Notes under the pieces: generated by a model
Database searches by the model: none
What the model was told of the DNA's origin: nothing
The model's input: the letters and a program-made list of their open reading frames with translations, nothing else
Part shown: in pieces, positions 34,364-43,272 of the stretch
Layout of the letters: each line of letters starts with the position of its first letter
Position numbering within the stretch: position 1 is the stretch's first letter
From: Marinifilaceae bacterium
Lineage (GTDB): Bacteria > Bacteroidota > Bacteroidia > Bacteroidales > Marinifilaceae
Reading direction: 5' to 3'
DNA length: 64,000 bases
Assembly (NCBI GenBank): GCA_016936255.1
Contig: JAFGYE010000091.1
Coordinates: forward strand, 62,001-126,000
Translations under genes and position numbers: made by a program

Positions 34364-34558
34364 TTAGGAGATTCTTTTTATTTCAATTCCGTAGTCTAAT
34401 GTTTTGGTATTGAATGAAATGCCAGATTTTTCTTTTTCTCTTGATGCGGCCATTCGTGCATTGCCTACCTCTTTGGCATTAAGTTTGAACTGATGAGTTT
34501 CACCAACGGTAAATTGACGTAAGGTTTTTGACCAACTGATTTTTGTTTGAATTTCCAT
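34364..34558 (-). CDS. Unknown small protein, first gene of the early operon
   Basis: 64 residues, e.g. WSKTLRQFTVGETHQFKLNAKE and MAASREKEKSGISFNTKTLDYGIEIKRI. No family recognised. It is immediately downstream of the operator region, so it is transcribed first when the repressor is lifted. Confidence 0.55.
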   Translation of the reverse strand: MEIQTKISWSKTLRQFTVGETHQFKLNAKEVGNARMAASREKEKSGISFNTKTLDYGIEIKRIS

Positions 34559-34605
34559 TATGAAAGCTTAAATTTGTTATTACCAATGTTATTTCACACG
34601 GCAAA

Positions 34606-34654
34606 TGTGCGCACAATTGTTTGAAAAAGCAATAAGAATGCGCACAAATGTTTA
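34606..34654. promoter_or_regulatory. Operator repeats between the early operon and the repressor
   Basis: TGCGCACAATTGTTTG (34608-34623) and TGCGCACAAATGTTTA (34639-34654) are direct repeats 31 bases apart; the first also holds the palindrome TGTGCGCACA. They lie between the divergent transcription units and are the likely binding sites of the XRE repressor. Confidence 0.7.
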
Positions 34655-34674
34655 CAAAATCATTTAACTTGCTT

Positions 34675-35061
34675 ATGAATAGTGATATATCAATCCGAAT
34701 AAAAAAAGTAGTTGCGCATTTTTGTGATGGCAATAACAGGAAGTTTGCATCTATTGTTGAGACTGGAGAAACTAATATTCGTAATTATATAGCTGGAAGA
34801 CAGCCAAAATTCGATGTTGTCTCTGCAATAGCTTCAAAGTTTGCGGTTAATTGCGAGTGGTTGCTACTTGGAAAGGGGGAAATGCTCCTTACAGAAGAGG
34901 AAAGACCTCTATCTCGTACGGCGGAGGAATGTAAAGAATGTGAGAAGTTGAAGAAAGAAATTTCTATGCTTGAGCAATTACTTGAAAGTAAGAATGAAAC
35001 AATAAGAGCTTACCAATCGGCAACAGAAAAAGAACCTAGTAAAGGTCGCAACTCAGCATAG
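34675..35061 (+). CDS. XRE-like phage-type repressor
   Basis: 128 residues from the ATG at 34675. An earlier in-frame ATG at 34648 lies inside the operator repeat, so it is rejected. N-terminal HTH domain (IRIKKVVAHFCDGNNRKFASIVETGETNIRNYIAGRQPKFDVVSAI with CEWLLLGKGEML at its end) matches the Bacteroidota prophage repressors; a coiled coil follows. It has no protease domain. It faces the integrase in the same direction and is divergent from the early operon, forming a lambda-like switch. Confidence 0.8.
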   Translation: MNSDISIRIKKVVAHFCDGNNRKFASIVETGETNIRNYIAGRQPKFDVVSAIASKFAVNCEWLLLGKGEMLLTEEERPLSRTAEECKECEKLKKEISMLEQLLESKNETIRAYQSATEKEPSKGRNSA

Positions 35062-35188
35062 TTTTTAATAAGGGATTACGAAAGTAGAAAAAGGATTTAT
35101 TAATATGGTAAATAAGATTTTTTTATTATTGTTAAAAATTTAAAAAGAATTATTTTAAATATCTGTATTGTAAAAGCACTGCCTTATT

Positions 35189-36349
35189 ATGAACAAAGCC
35201 AAATATGCAAAAGTATATAATAGGAACAACCGCCTAGATAAGAATGGTAAAGCACCTGTTAACATAGCTGTATATTTCTCTCGAAATGTGAGGCGATTTG
35301 TAAAAACAGGTGTTTCGATTACCCCTGCTGAGTGGAATGAGACAAAAAAGATTGTCAAGAAGCATAAAAATTCGATTCGATTAAATTACGTAATAGACTC
35401 TTTGATTTCCAAAATTGAAGCATTTGAGCTTGGATTGTTGAATAGAGATTTTGAATTTACCCCAGCGACACTTGATTCTTATTTGCAAAAAGGGAATGAA
35501 AGAGAATCATCTTTTATAACCTATGGTTGGGCTTATATTGAAGATTTAAAGCCAAATAAAGCAAAGGGTACAATAAATGTTTATACTAGTCATTGGAGAG
35601 CTTTTGAGACTTACAATTCTGATATAAAATTTAGAGATGTTACAAGATCTTTTATTGACGAGTTTGATCAATATTTAAAGGCTAAAAAATATTCAGTTTC
35701 AGCAATACAGGGCATTCACGGACTTGTAAAGAATGTAATAAAAAAGGCTATGAATGCTGAACCGCCTTTAATCGACCGTTCACCCTATGTTAATTTAAAG
35801 ATTGAGATACCCTCTAATTCTAAAGATGCTTTAACACCGGAAGAATTTAAAGCATTTTTGGAGGTTGAGCCAACAACTAAAAGAATGGGTATTGTAAAAG
35901 ATATGTTTTTAGTTTCAGCTTATACGGGGGTGAGATATTCGGATATAATAAGAATGGGGGCGCATTTTTTTACAGATGATGAAACAATGAGTTTTAAAAT
36001 GCAAAAAACAAAGCACGATGTAACAGTACCCATAGGGCAATTGTTCGGAGGTAAAGCTTTGGAGATTTTAAATAAATACGCAGGCAATGATTTGTATTTT
36101 GGTGCATATCCATGTCTAACAACTATTGAAAAATTTTTATCTGATATAGCCTGTAAAGCCGAAATAAAAAAGCACATTACTTTTCATGTTGCCCGTCATA
36201 CTTTTGGCACAACATTAGCTGACTTGTCTGGTGATCCATTTTTAGTAATGTCATTAATGGGGCATAAGAATATTAAAACCACTATGGGATACTTTCATGA
36301 TAATCCTGAAACAAGAAAGAAAAAGATATTAAAAATAGAATGGGAGTAA
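35189..36349 (+). CDS. Tyrosine recombinase (integrase)
   Basis: 386 residues. Arm-binding and SAM-like core-binding domains precede a full catalytic set: R249 (TGVRYSD), H333 and R336 (HVARHTFG), H359 (LMGHKNIKTT) and Y368 (MGYFHDN). The stop is 197 bases from the right core repeat, the classic position for an integrase acting on the adjacent site. It should integrate and, with the excisionase-like protein, excise the 22-kb element. Confidence 0.95.
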   Translation: MNKAKYAKVYNRNNRLDKNGKAPVNIAVYFSRNVRRFVKTGVSITPAEWNETKKIVKKHKNSIRLNYVIDSLISKIEAFELGLLNRDFEFTPATLDSYLQKGNERESSFITYGWAYIEDLKPNKAKGTINVYTSHWRAFETYNSDIKFRDVTRSFIDEFDQYLKAKKYSVSAIQGIHGLVKNVIKKAMNAEPPLIDRSPYVNLKIEIPSNSKDALTPEEFKAFLEVEPTTKRMGIVKDMFLVSAYTGVRYSDIIRMGAHFFTDDETMSFKMQKTKHDVTVPIGQLFGGKALEILNKYAGNDLYFGAYPCLTTIEKFLSDIACKAEIKKHITFHVARHTFGTTLADLSGDPFLVMSLMGHKNIKTTMGYFHDNPETRKKKILKIEWE

Positions 36350-36379
36350 TTAAGTTTCGTTTTACAGTCCTTTTATTTT

Positions 36380-36399
36380 TAGGTCGCAATTAGGCCGCA
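36380..36399. repeat. Candidate integrase arm site, right
   Basis: TAGGTCGCAATTAGGCCGCA, one mismatch from 14596-14615, same orientation. 147 bases inside the right core. Confidence 0.55.
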
Positions 36400-36545
36400 A
36401 ATGACTGATTAATTCAATTAACAGCAAAGAATCCCAAATAGTAACAAAAAAATAAAATCCCCCTGTAACGCTAGTGTTTTCGCGGTTTTTAATTAGAAAC
36501 ATCTGTTTTTTAAGGGTTTGGAAATGTATATTTAGGGTCGATACA

Positions 36546-36575
36546 TTTAATAGCATAATTAATTGGTTTTCTTGA
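36546..36575. repeat. Right attachment-site core (attR)
   Basis: Identical 30-bp partner of 14522-14551; flanks diverge immediately. Confidence 0.85.
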
Positions 36576-36578
36576 ATT

Positions 36579-36610
36579 GAGGGTCTGCGTTGTAGGCTCT
36601 CATTCTTTTT
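36579..36610 (+). terminator. Hairpin directly outside attR
   Basis: GAGGGTCT pairs with AGGCTCTC (two G-U pairs) followed by ATTCTTTTT. Before integration it would have followed the core site directly. Confidence 0.55.
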
Positions 36611-36665
36611 GCATCTTTTTTTTCTTCTAAAATACAGAAGCAGATAGCAATAGCAGGCCTAAATA

Positions 36666-36695
36666 AAAACAGCTATTCCAAAGGACAGCTGTTTT
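36666..36695 (-). terminator. Terminator of the MFS gene
   Basis: AAAACAGCT/AGCTGTTTT stem, 20 bases past the minus-strand stop at 36715, with a T-run on that strand. Confidence 0.75.
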
Positions 36696-36714
36696 GTGAG
36701 TAGAATACTTTATG

Positions 36715-38079
36715 TTATTTGTGGTTTGATGGCAATTCTAAGCCGTAACCTGAGACTTTATCTTCTCTTTTAAGAAGTAATGCGAAAATTAATCCTAAAA
36801 TTCCCAAACAGGCAAACATGATCATGGTGTAGGTGTAATCAAGATTTTCTGATCCTGCAGGATTTGTTTTGTCAAGAACAAGCCCTGCTAGAATTGGGAA
36901 TGCCCATAAACCAAGATTCTGAACTGAGAACATCAAACCGTAGGCAGAACCAATTCGTTTTTCGTCAACCATTTTTGCTACCGATGGCCACATAGATGCC
37001 GGAACTAATGAAAATGCAAGACCAAGTATCACCATTAAAACATAAGGAGACAAACTTGTGAAGGCGAAGGTTAGATGAACAACTACAAGAATTACAGATC
37101 CATAAATCATTAAGGAGGATGCTTTACCAAATCGATCAACAAAAAAACCAAATAGAGGAGTGAATATCATTGTTCCAATAGGGAGCATGGATGAAATAAA
37201 GCCACTTTCTTTTATGGATAGGTTGAATTTATTTAGAAAAAAATCGGATGAAAAAGAAAGGAAAGGAAATACTGCGGAGTAAAAAGTCAAACACAAGAGT
37301 GTTACATATATGAATGAATGGTTTGTGAGTAATTTGGTGATGTCTGAAATGTGAAATTCATCCGTGGTTGAAAGCAAACTTTCCTGTTTTACCTGCCTGT
37401 CGAGTTTCAAGTCAAACATCATGTAAATCATGAATACGAGTAAAGCGGAAAGTACTAAAAATGCTGCAAACCAAATGGCCAGGGTCCATCCCGATTGAGA
37501 TTTAATTAATACAGGAGAAAGATTAAATGCCAGAAATGATCCTGTTCGTGCTAATCCTAGTTTTACACCAAATGCCAAGGCTAATTCTTTTCCTTTAAAC
37601 CATTTTACTATGATTTTACTGATGACTACAATACTTGTTTCAGCACCCAAACCAAATAGAAATCGTCCCAGCAACATCATTTTAAGTTCAGGAGAATATC
37701 CAGGAAAAATGGAAGACATAAATGAATATCCAAAACCATCGTTGCGGTACAAATTACTGGCGCCATAAGCTGTTACCAAAGCTCCAAAAGCCATAAAAGC
37801 AACAAATAGAAAACCAGTACGTCGAATTCCTAACTTATCCAGAATAATTCCTCCCAATACAGCCATCAGGAAAAAAACATTGGGAATCGAATAAACGGAT
37901 ACAAACAACCCAAAATCGGTACTTGTGAATCCGAATTCTTTAGTTAAAGTTGATTTTAAGGGTGACAGAGCATCGTAAAAATAGTAGTTTGCTGCCAGCA
38001 CAAAACCTACAAGCAACAGCATAATCCAACGGGTTACGACAGAATCTCTTAGTGAGTTTTTTATTGTATTTGTGTTCAT
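36715..38079 (-). CDS. MFS transporter
   Basis: 454 residues with about twelve membrane helices. LGGIILDKLGIRRTG between helices 2 and 3 is the MFS A-motif, repeated in degenerate form as LFGFFVDRFGKASS. It shares LRDS...TRW at its N-terminus and most helices with the next gene upstream on the same strand, so the two are paralogues. From memory both resemble the MFSD1-like group, which moves dipeptides in eukaryotes; the substrate here is open. First intact chromosomal gene right of the integrative element. Confidence 0.88.
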   Translation of the reverse strand: MNTNTIKNSLRDSVVTRWIMLLLVGFVLAANYYFYDALSPLKSTLTKEFGFTSTDFGLFVSVYSIPNVFFLMAVLGGIILDKLGIRRTGFLFVAFMAFGALVTAYGASNLYRNDGFGYSFMSSIFPGYSPELKMMLLGRFLFGLGAETSIVVISKIIVKWFKGKELALAFGVKLGLARTGSFLAFNLSPVLIKSQSGWTLAIWFAAFLVLSALLVFMIYMMFDLKLDRQVKQESLLSTTDEFHISDITKLLTNHSFIYVTLLCLTFYSAVFPFLSFSSDFFLNKFNLSIKESGFISSMLPIGTMIFTPLFGFFVDRFGKASSLMIYGSVILVVVHLTFAFTSLSPYVLMVILGLAFSLVPASMWPSVAKMVDEKRIGSAYGLMFSVQNLGLWAFPILAGLVLDKTNPAGSENLDYTYTMIMFACLGILGLIFALLLKREDKVSGYGLELPSNHK

Positions 38080-38136
38080 TCGTATAGTGTTTGTTTAAAC
38101 AAGTTTCGAAAATACAAAAGCTTTACGAAACCGCAT

Positions 38137-38168
38137 AAAAAAAGCCGTCGCTTAGGACGGCTTTTTTT
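38137..38168. terminator. Bidirectional terminator between the two MFS genes
   Basis: A-run, AGCCGTC stem, 6-base loop, GACGGCT stem and T-run. It separates the two transporter genes into different transcription units. Confidence 0.88.
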
Positions 38169-38196
38169 ATATAAGAGATTTTATAAGATCACCTGT

Positions 38197-39741
38197 TTAG
38201 CTAGGTAATTCCAAACCATAGTTTTGTTTTTTATCAGCCTTTTTCAGTAAGAATGATAAGAAAATGGAAATAACACCACAGCCAACCAATACCAAAATCG
38301 GGATTGTATAATCTTTAGGTTGTCCTTCAGGTATGCCTTGATTCACAAAATCAAGCAGTGCTCCGATTCCCCAGAAGAATAATGCCAAACCCCAGTTCTG
38401 AAGGGTAAACATGGTAGCGTAAGCAGTTCCTAATCTGTTTTCAGCAACAATTTTAGCAACCGAAGGCCACATGGCAGCAGGTACTAAAGAGAATGCTACA
38501 CCTAAACTTAATAATCCAAAATAAGCTATATATACATTATCTAATATTGATAGAGAGATATGAGCAAAAATCAGAAGTAATGATCCAAGAATCATTAAGG
38601 ATGCAGCTTTACCTTTTTTATCTACATAATTACCAAAAATAGGAGTGAATATAATTGTTCCAAGAGGGATTAAACTTGCTGTTTTAGCTCCATTGCCTAA
38701 CCAAATAGCTAAAATGTCTTTCATCACAAACAGATAGATACAGAAAGCAATCAACGCTCCTGTTTTAAACAAAAATCTGGTTTGTTTATTTTCAAAATTA
38801 TTAGGTACAACAGCAAAAAGAATTGCAAACAAAAAGAAAACAAAGTACACGCTTGAAGCTCCTATTGCTTTGCTTCCCCATAATATTATTTCTCCTGCTT
38901 GAGGTAATATTTCTGAGAAACCGAATTTGTTTATCAATAAATCAGGAGCATATTGCATGAATGGGAAAATTGCAGCATAAAAAGTTACACAAAGAAGAGC
39001 AATATATAAAAATGACTTGTTCTTGATTAATGCAATTAAATCAGAGAATTTAAAATCTTCTTCAGGATCGCAAACTTCACCACTTTTATCACTATTAGCA
39101 CGTTCTTGTTTGTCCAACTTAATATCAAATACGGTATAAATCAGGAACATGATAAGAGCCAAACCAATAAGTGAAGCGGCAAAAGTAACAGCAGGAGAAA
39201 CATGTCCACCTCCAATATCTAAAGAAAGAGCTGTACCCATAGCACTACCTAACCGACCAAATCCCATATTGATTGCCATCGCCAAAGCAAGATCGTATCC
39301 TTTAAACCATTTTACAATAGTTCTTGTGGCAACAACACATACAACTTCAAGTCCGGATCCAAATAGAACCCGACCTACGATAATCATGTTTAGCATGGTG
39401 CCGTGTTCAGTTCCGAAAAATCCGGAAGCAGCTAAAGCCGAAATAGATCCGCCCAGAACTGCAAGACCACCGAATACAATCCCTGCAACCCTTATTCCCC
39501 ATTTATCGAGCATGATACCACCAATGATAATCATACCAAACATATTGGCAATGGTAGTTAGAGCAAGAATTCGACCAAATTCTTCACTGGAAAATCCCAT
39601 TTCCGATTCCATCAGCCCTTTTAAGCCGGAAAAGAAATCCTGAAACCAGTAGGTACTAAAAGTAAGTCCTGAAAGGAGGATTAACATTGCCCAACGCATT
39701 GCTGATGAGTCGCGCAACGTTCTTTTTAATGTTTCTGTCAT
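38197..39741 (-). CDS. MFS transporter, paralogue of 36715-38079
   Basis: 514 residues, twelve or more helices. A-motif IGGIMLDKWGIRVAG and IFGNYVDKKGKAAS. It carries an inserted stretch of extra hydrophobic helices in the middle (about residues 285-335) that the neighbouring paralogue lacks. Expressed as its own unit behind the terminator at 38137. Substrate not assignable; a peptide-related role would fit the dipeptidase gene 4 kb away, but that is a guess. Confidence 0.88.
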   Translation of the reverse strand: MTETLKRTLRDSSAMRWAMLILLSGLTFSTYWFQDFFSGLKGLMESEMGFSSEEFGRILALTTIANMFGMIIIGGIMLDKWGIRVAGIVFGGLAVLGGSISALAASGFFGTEHGTMLNMIIVGRVLFGSGLEVVCVVATRTIVKWFKGYDLALAMAINMGFGRLGSAMGTALSLDIGGGHVSPAVTFAASLIGLALIMFLIYTVFDIKLDKQERANSDKSGEVCDPEEDFKFSDLIALIKNKSFLYIALLCVTFYAAIFPFMQYAPDLLINKFGFSEILPQAGEIILWGSKAIGASSVYFVFFLFAILFAVVPNNFENKQTRFLFKTGALIAFCIYLFVMKDILAIWLGNGAKTASLIPLGTIIFTPIFGNYVDKKGKAASLMILGSLLLIFAHISLSILDNVYIAYFGLLSLGVAFSLVPAAMWPSVAKIVAENRLGTAYATMFTLQNWGLALFFWGIGALLDFVNQGIPEGQPKDYTIPILVLVGCGVISIFLSFLLKKADKKQNYGLELPS

Positions 39742-39896
39742 TTGTGTGAGTGAATTAAAAGATTTATATTATTGTTTAAGTTTTATTTCTAAAGCTTGCT
39801 AAATTAAGATTAATCCTGAAAGAAACAAAAAGCATATATCATGTTTTATTTAAACATATCGATTCCATATTTCTGGGCATAGTAGCAGATAATCCC

Positions 39897-39904
39897 TATA
39901 TTTG
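39897..39904 (+). promoter_or_regulatory. Promoter -7 element of pncB
   Basis: TATATTTG, a perfect TAnnTTTG box, 27 bases before the ATG at 39931. Confidence 0.6.
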
Positions 39905-39930
39905 GTTTGATTTTCATTTAATTTAATCGA

Positions 39931-41352
39931 ATGAACACTTTAACAGAAAACACCGGGTTATATACCGATTATTATGAGCTGACCATGGCTCAGGGATACT
40001 TTTTAAGTGGTAAGGAAAATGAACAAACCGTTTTCGACTACTATTACAGAACCAATCCGTACGAAGGTGGTTACCTTATTTTTGCAGGATTGCAAGACCT
40101 TCTTCAAATATTAAAAACTTTTAGTTACAGTAAAGAAAATATTGAATTTCTGAAGAAAACAGGATTGAAAGATGAGTTTTTGGAGTATTTGAAGGATTTT
40201 AAATTCACGGCTACTGTTTATAGTATGAAAGAAGGTGAAATTGTATTTCCAAATGAACCATTGGTAAGGATTGAAGGAAATATTATTGAAGCACAATTAA
40301 TTGAGACATTGCTTCTGAATTATTTAAATTTTCAGTCGCTAATCGCCACAAAAGCTTGTCGGATAAGAAATGTGATCGGGGATAAAGACTTTGCGGATTT
40401 TGGTTTACGCAGGGCGCAAGGCTTGGGCGGAATACATGCCAGTCGTGCCGCTGTAATTGGTGGAGCAAATACAACATCGAATGTTTACAGTGCATTTAAT
40501 TACGACATTCCGGTAACGGGAACTCAGGCTCATTCATGGATTCAGAGTTTTGACTATGAACTGGAAGCATTTCGTCGTTATGCTACTATTAATCCTGATT
40601 CGACAGTATTGCTGGTTGATACTTACAACACACTTAAATCTGGTATTCCTAATGCAATAATTGTGGCAAAGGAATTGGAAGCCCAAGGTCATAGAATGAT
40701 TGGCATTCGTTTGGATAGCGGCGATTTGGCATATTTAAGTAGAAAGGCAAGAAAAATGCTCGATGATGCTGGTTTGGATTATGTGAAAATTATTGCATCA
40801 AACCAGTTGAATGAGTACGTAATTAAAAGTTTGAACGATCAGGGAGCGGAGATTGATGGTTATGGGATTGGTACGGAATTAGTAACGGGAAAAGATGCCG
40901 GAGCTTTGGATGGTGTTTATAAATTAGTTCAGAACAATGGGATTCCAAGATTAAAAATATCAGAGAACATTGAAAAAATAACCATGCCGGGAAAGAAAAA
41001 GGTCGTGCGTTATTTCGATGAGGACGGAATGTTTTTTAGGGATGGAATTCTTTTAGAGAATGAAGAATCGACGAATCGTCTGTTTCATCCTTTTCATAGT
41101 CATAAGCATACTTACGTTACGGATTATAAATGTGAAGATCTGATGAGTAAGGTGATGGAAAATGGAGAGATATTAATTGAAAATCAATCTCCTGTTGAAA
41201 TAAATGCCTATGTAAGGAAACGCTTTGCTCAGTTGCCGGATGGACATAAACGATTTATTAGTCCACATATTTACAAGGTTGGATTCTCTGAAAATATTTT
41301 GAGTGTGAGAGATCATATTTTAATGGATATTCGATCAAAAATAGGACATTAA
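39931..41352 (+). CDS. pncB: Nicotinate phosphoribosyltransferase
   Basis: 473 residues. LYTDYYELTMAQGYF at the N-terminus, FGLRRAQGL, GTQAHSWIQSF, VDTYNTLKSG and IRLDSGDL are the hallmark NAPRTase segments. It converts nicotinate and PRPP into nicotinate mononucleotide in NAD salvage (Preiss-Handler route), in the cytoplasm. The next gene starts 38 bases downstream, suggesting co-transcription with the PLP enzyme. Confidence 0.94.
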   Translation: MNTLTENTGLYTDYYELTMAQGYFLSGKENEQTVFDYYYRTNPYEGGYLIFAGLQDLLQILKTFSYSKENIEFLKKTGLKDEFLEYLKDFKFTATVYSMKEGEIVFPNEPLVRIEGNIIEAQLIETLLLNYLNFQSLIATKACRIRNVIGDKDFADFGLRRAQGLGGIHASRAAVIGGANTTSNVYSAFNYDIPVTGTQAHSWIQSFDYELEAFRRYATINPDSTVLLVDTYNTLKSGIPNAIIVAKELEAQGHRMIGIRLDSGDLAYLSRKARKMLDDAGLDYVKIIASNQLNEYVIKSLNDQGAEIDGYGIGTELVTGKDAGALDGVYKLVQNNGIPRLKISENIEKITMPGKKKVVRYFDEDGMFFRDGILLENEESTNRLFHPFHSHKHTYVTDYKCEDLMSKVMENGEILIENQSPVEINAYVRKRFAQLPDGHKRFISPHIYKVGFSENILSVRDHILMDIRSKIGH

Positions 41353-41390
41353 CAAAGAGTGCCTATTGAACAATAAAATTCAAATCAATT

Positions 41391-42512
41391 TTGATGCAAA
41401 ATTTAGATTCCAAAATAATTCGTCCTACTTTTTTGCTTGATAAAGCAAAATGCATTACCAATATCGAAACAATGCTGACCAAGGCAAAGCGTTCAAATAC
41501 GCGTTTGAGGCCTCATTTTAAAACACATCAATCGGCTGAGATTGGGGAGTGGTTTAGGGAACGAGGAGTAGATGCTATTGCTGTTTCGTCTGTAAAAATG
41601 GCGGAATATTTTGCAAATTATGGATGGGCAGATATTACAGTTGCTATTCCAATAAATGTACGTGAAATTGATTTGATTAACGAATTGGCTTCGAAAATTC
41701 AACTGAATTTGGTTGTTGAATCGCAGGAAGCTATATTGTTTTTGCAATCAGAATTAAAACACAGGGTAGAGGTATTTATTAAGGTAGATACAGGTTATCA
41801 ACGCTCTGGTATTCCTGCTGAAGCAACCGGGTCTATTCGTTTGTTGGTGGATTTGATGAAGGAATCCGATAAGCTAAATTGCAAGGGTTTTTTGGCTCAT
41901 ACAGGACAAAATTATCAAGCAAAAAACCAAGAGGAAATACACAAGAATCATAGCAGAACATTATTGGCTTTAAACGAATTGAAGGATGTTTTCCGAAAAG
42001 AAATTCCAGGCATTGAAGTATCCTTGGGTGATACCCCAGCTTGCAGTATCAGCGAAGAATTTTACGGGATTGATGAAATAAGGCCGGGGAATTTTGTTTT
42101 TTATGATATTATGCAATACGTATTGGGCTCGTGCGATGAGGATCAGATAGCAGTGGCTGTGGCCTGCCCGGTAATTGCAAGAAATATTGATCGTAATGAA
42201 TTGGTGATTCATGGTGGTGGCGTGCACTTTTCAAAAGAGTATTTGGAAGCAGATGATGAAGGAACTAAGCTATTTGGCAGTATTGTTCGCATAACAGAAA
42301 ATGGATGGAGTAGGATTTTAGGTGGAGGATATTTAGCAAGCTTGTCACAAGAACATGGAATTATCCGTTGCAGTGATGAATTATTTGATGAGTTTGTGAT
42401 TGGTGATTTGATTGGAATATTACCGGTTCATTCGTGTATGACTGCTAACTTAATGGGGCGATTTATGACTACAGAGGGGGAATGGATTGAAACAATGAAC
42501 AGTAAGCAGTAA
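41391..42512 (+). CDS. DSD1/D-threonine-aldolase-type PLP enzyme (alanine racemase fold)
   Basis: 373 residues. The N-terminal TIM barrel holds the PLP lysine in RPHFKTHQ (about residue 43). The C-terminal part has the zinc-site motif PVHSCMTANLM (about 344-354) and HGGGVHFSKE of D-serine dehydratase/D-threonine aldolase-like proteins. The enzyme probably cleaves or deaminates a D-amino acid or beta-hydroxy amino acid; the substrate is not fixed by sequence. Co-oriented with pncB, 38 bases away. Confidence 0.85.
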   Translation: MMQNLDSKIIRPTFLLDKAKCITNIETMLTKAKRSNTRLRPHFKTHQSAEIGEWFRERGVDAIAVSSVKMAEYFANYGWADITVAIPINVREIDLINELASKIQLNLVVESQEAILFLQSELKHRVEVFIKVDTGYQRSGIPAEATGSIRLLVDLMKESDKLNCKGFLAHTGQNYQAKNQEEIHKNHSRTLLALNELKDVFRKEIPGIEVSLGDTPACSISEEFYGIDEIRPGNFVFYDIMQYVLGSCDEDQIAVAVACPVIARNIDRNELVIHGGGVHFSKEYLEADDEGTKLFGSIVRITENGWSRILGGGYLASLSQEHGIIRCSDELFDEFVIGDLIGILPVHSCMTANLMGRFMTTEGEWIETMNSKQ

Positions 42513-42561
42513 AAAAGTAATTGGTGAACAATTACCAGTATGATTTGTTTGTTGATGAAAG

Positions 42562-43026
42562 ATGAAGAAGATGAATTATCAGAAGGTATTGCGCCGATTC
42601 AATTTAGACAAAATAAAAAAATCCATTCTTGCAGAGATTGCTTGTACCGATACTTCCAATGCGACAATAGCATTATCATTGACGTTGGGAATATTTCTTG
42701 CCTTTTCTCCGGCTTGGGGATTTCAAACGGTACTTGCAATATCATTCGCTTTACTATTAAGATTGAACAAGGTTCTTGCCTTAATTACAGTGAATATTAG
42801 TAGTATACCGCCATTAATTCCTCTTATTTTTATTGCAGGATATCAGACCGGAGCACTTATTTTGCATGGAGAATTTCAGAAGGATCTTCCTGATTTAATG
42901 AATTTAAAGACTTTGGGTGAAAATTACCTGCAATTTGTTTTGGGTTCGCTGGTGTTTGCGGTATTGATTGGTTTCATTTTCTATTTGGTGATTTCTCTGA
43001 TTTTAGGAAGGTATCGGAAAGTTTAA
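42562..43026 (+). CDS. DUF2062 membrane protein
   Basis: 154 residues. AIALSLTLGIFLAFSPAWGFQTVLAISFALLLRLNKVLALITVNIS...PPLIPLIF is the DUF2062 core, with three to four membrane helices. The family is often encoded with glycosyltransferases or stands alone; the function is unknown. 49 bases after the PLP enzyme gene, same strand. Confidence 0.85.
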   Translation: MKKMNYQKVLRRFNLDKIKKSILAEIACTDTSNATIALSLTLGIFLAFSPAWGFQTVLAISFALLLRLNKVLALITVNISSIPPLIPLIFIAGYQTGALILHGEFQKDLPDLMNLKTLGENYLQFVLGSLVFAVLIGFIFYLVISLILGRYRKV

Positions 43027-43218
43027 AAGAAAGAGAAGGTTTTTTTTGTGATACACCCTTTCGCCTGTCGGCACTTTGTTCACAATATGATTTCAAATTG
43101 CGTTCACAATCTTCACTGCTTTACGGTACCCTGTAAAGGATAAGAATCAGTTCTTTTTTCTTTGTGTGACTTAGTGGTAATCCTTCGAGTTTACTTTGTG
43201 GTTAAATTATTATGCCAT

Positions 43219-43251
43219 AAAAAAAAAGGAACGCACAATTGTACGTTCCTT
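43219..43251 (-). terminator. Terminator of the dipeptidase gene
   Basis: AAGGAACG/CGTTCCTT stem with a run of As on the plus side, giving a T-run on the minus strand. Confidence 0.85.
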
Positions 43252-43272
43252 ATAAATCATTATTTGATTGTA

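Larger units (their letters stand above)
14522..36575. mobile_element. Integrative element of about 22 kb with tyrosine integrase and two defence-cargo slots
   Basis: Two identical 30-bp direct repeats (14522-14551 and 36546-36575) bound the segment. A tyrosine recombinase ends 197 bases inside the right repeat. Inside lie, right to left: integrase, XRE repressor, excisionase-like and small genes, an inovirus-type replication initiator, small HTH genes around a serine recombinase, a zinc-ribbon protein, then cargo. No capsid, Zot-like, tail, portal or relaxase gene was seen. The segment looks more AT-rich than its flanks. It reads as a phage satellite or integrative plasmid. Excising one repeat unit would release 22,024 bp. 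Confidence 0.85.

Noticed and set aside
34648-34674. Upstream start of the XRE repressor
   Set aside because: The ATG is inside the second operator repeat.
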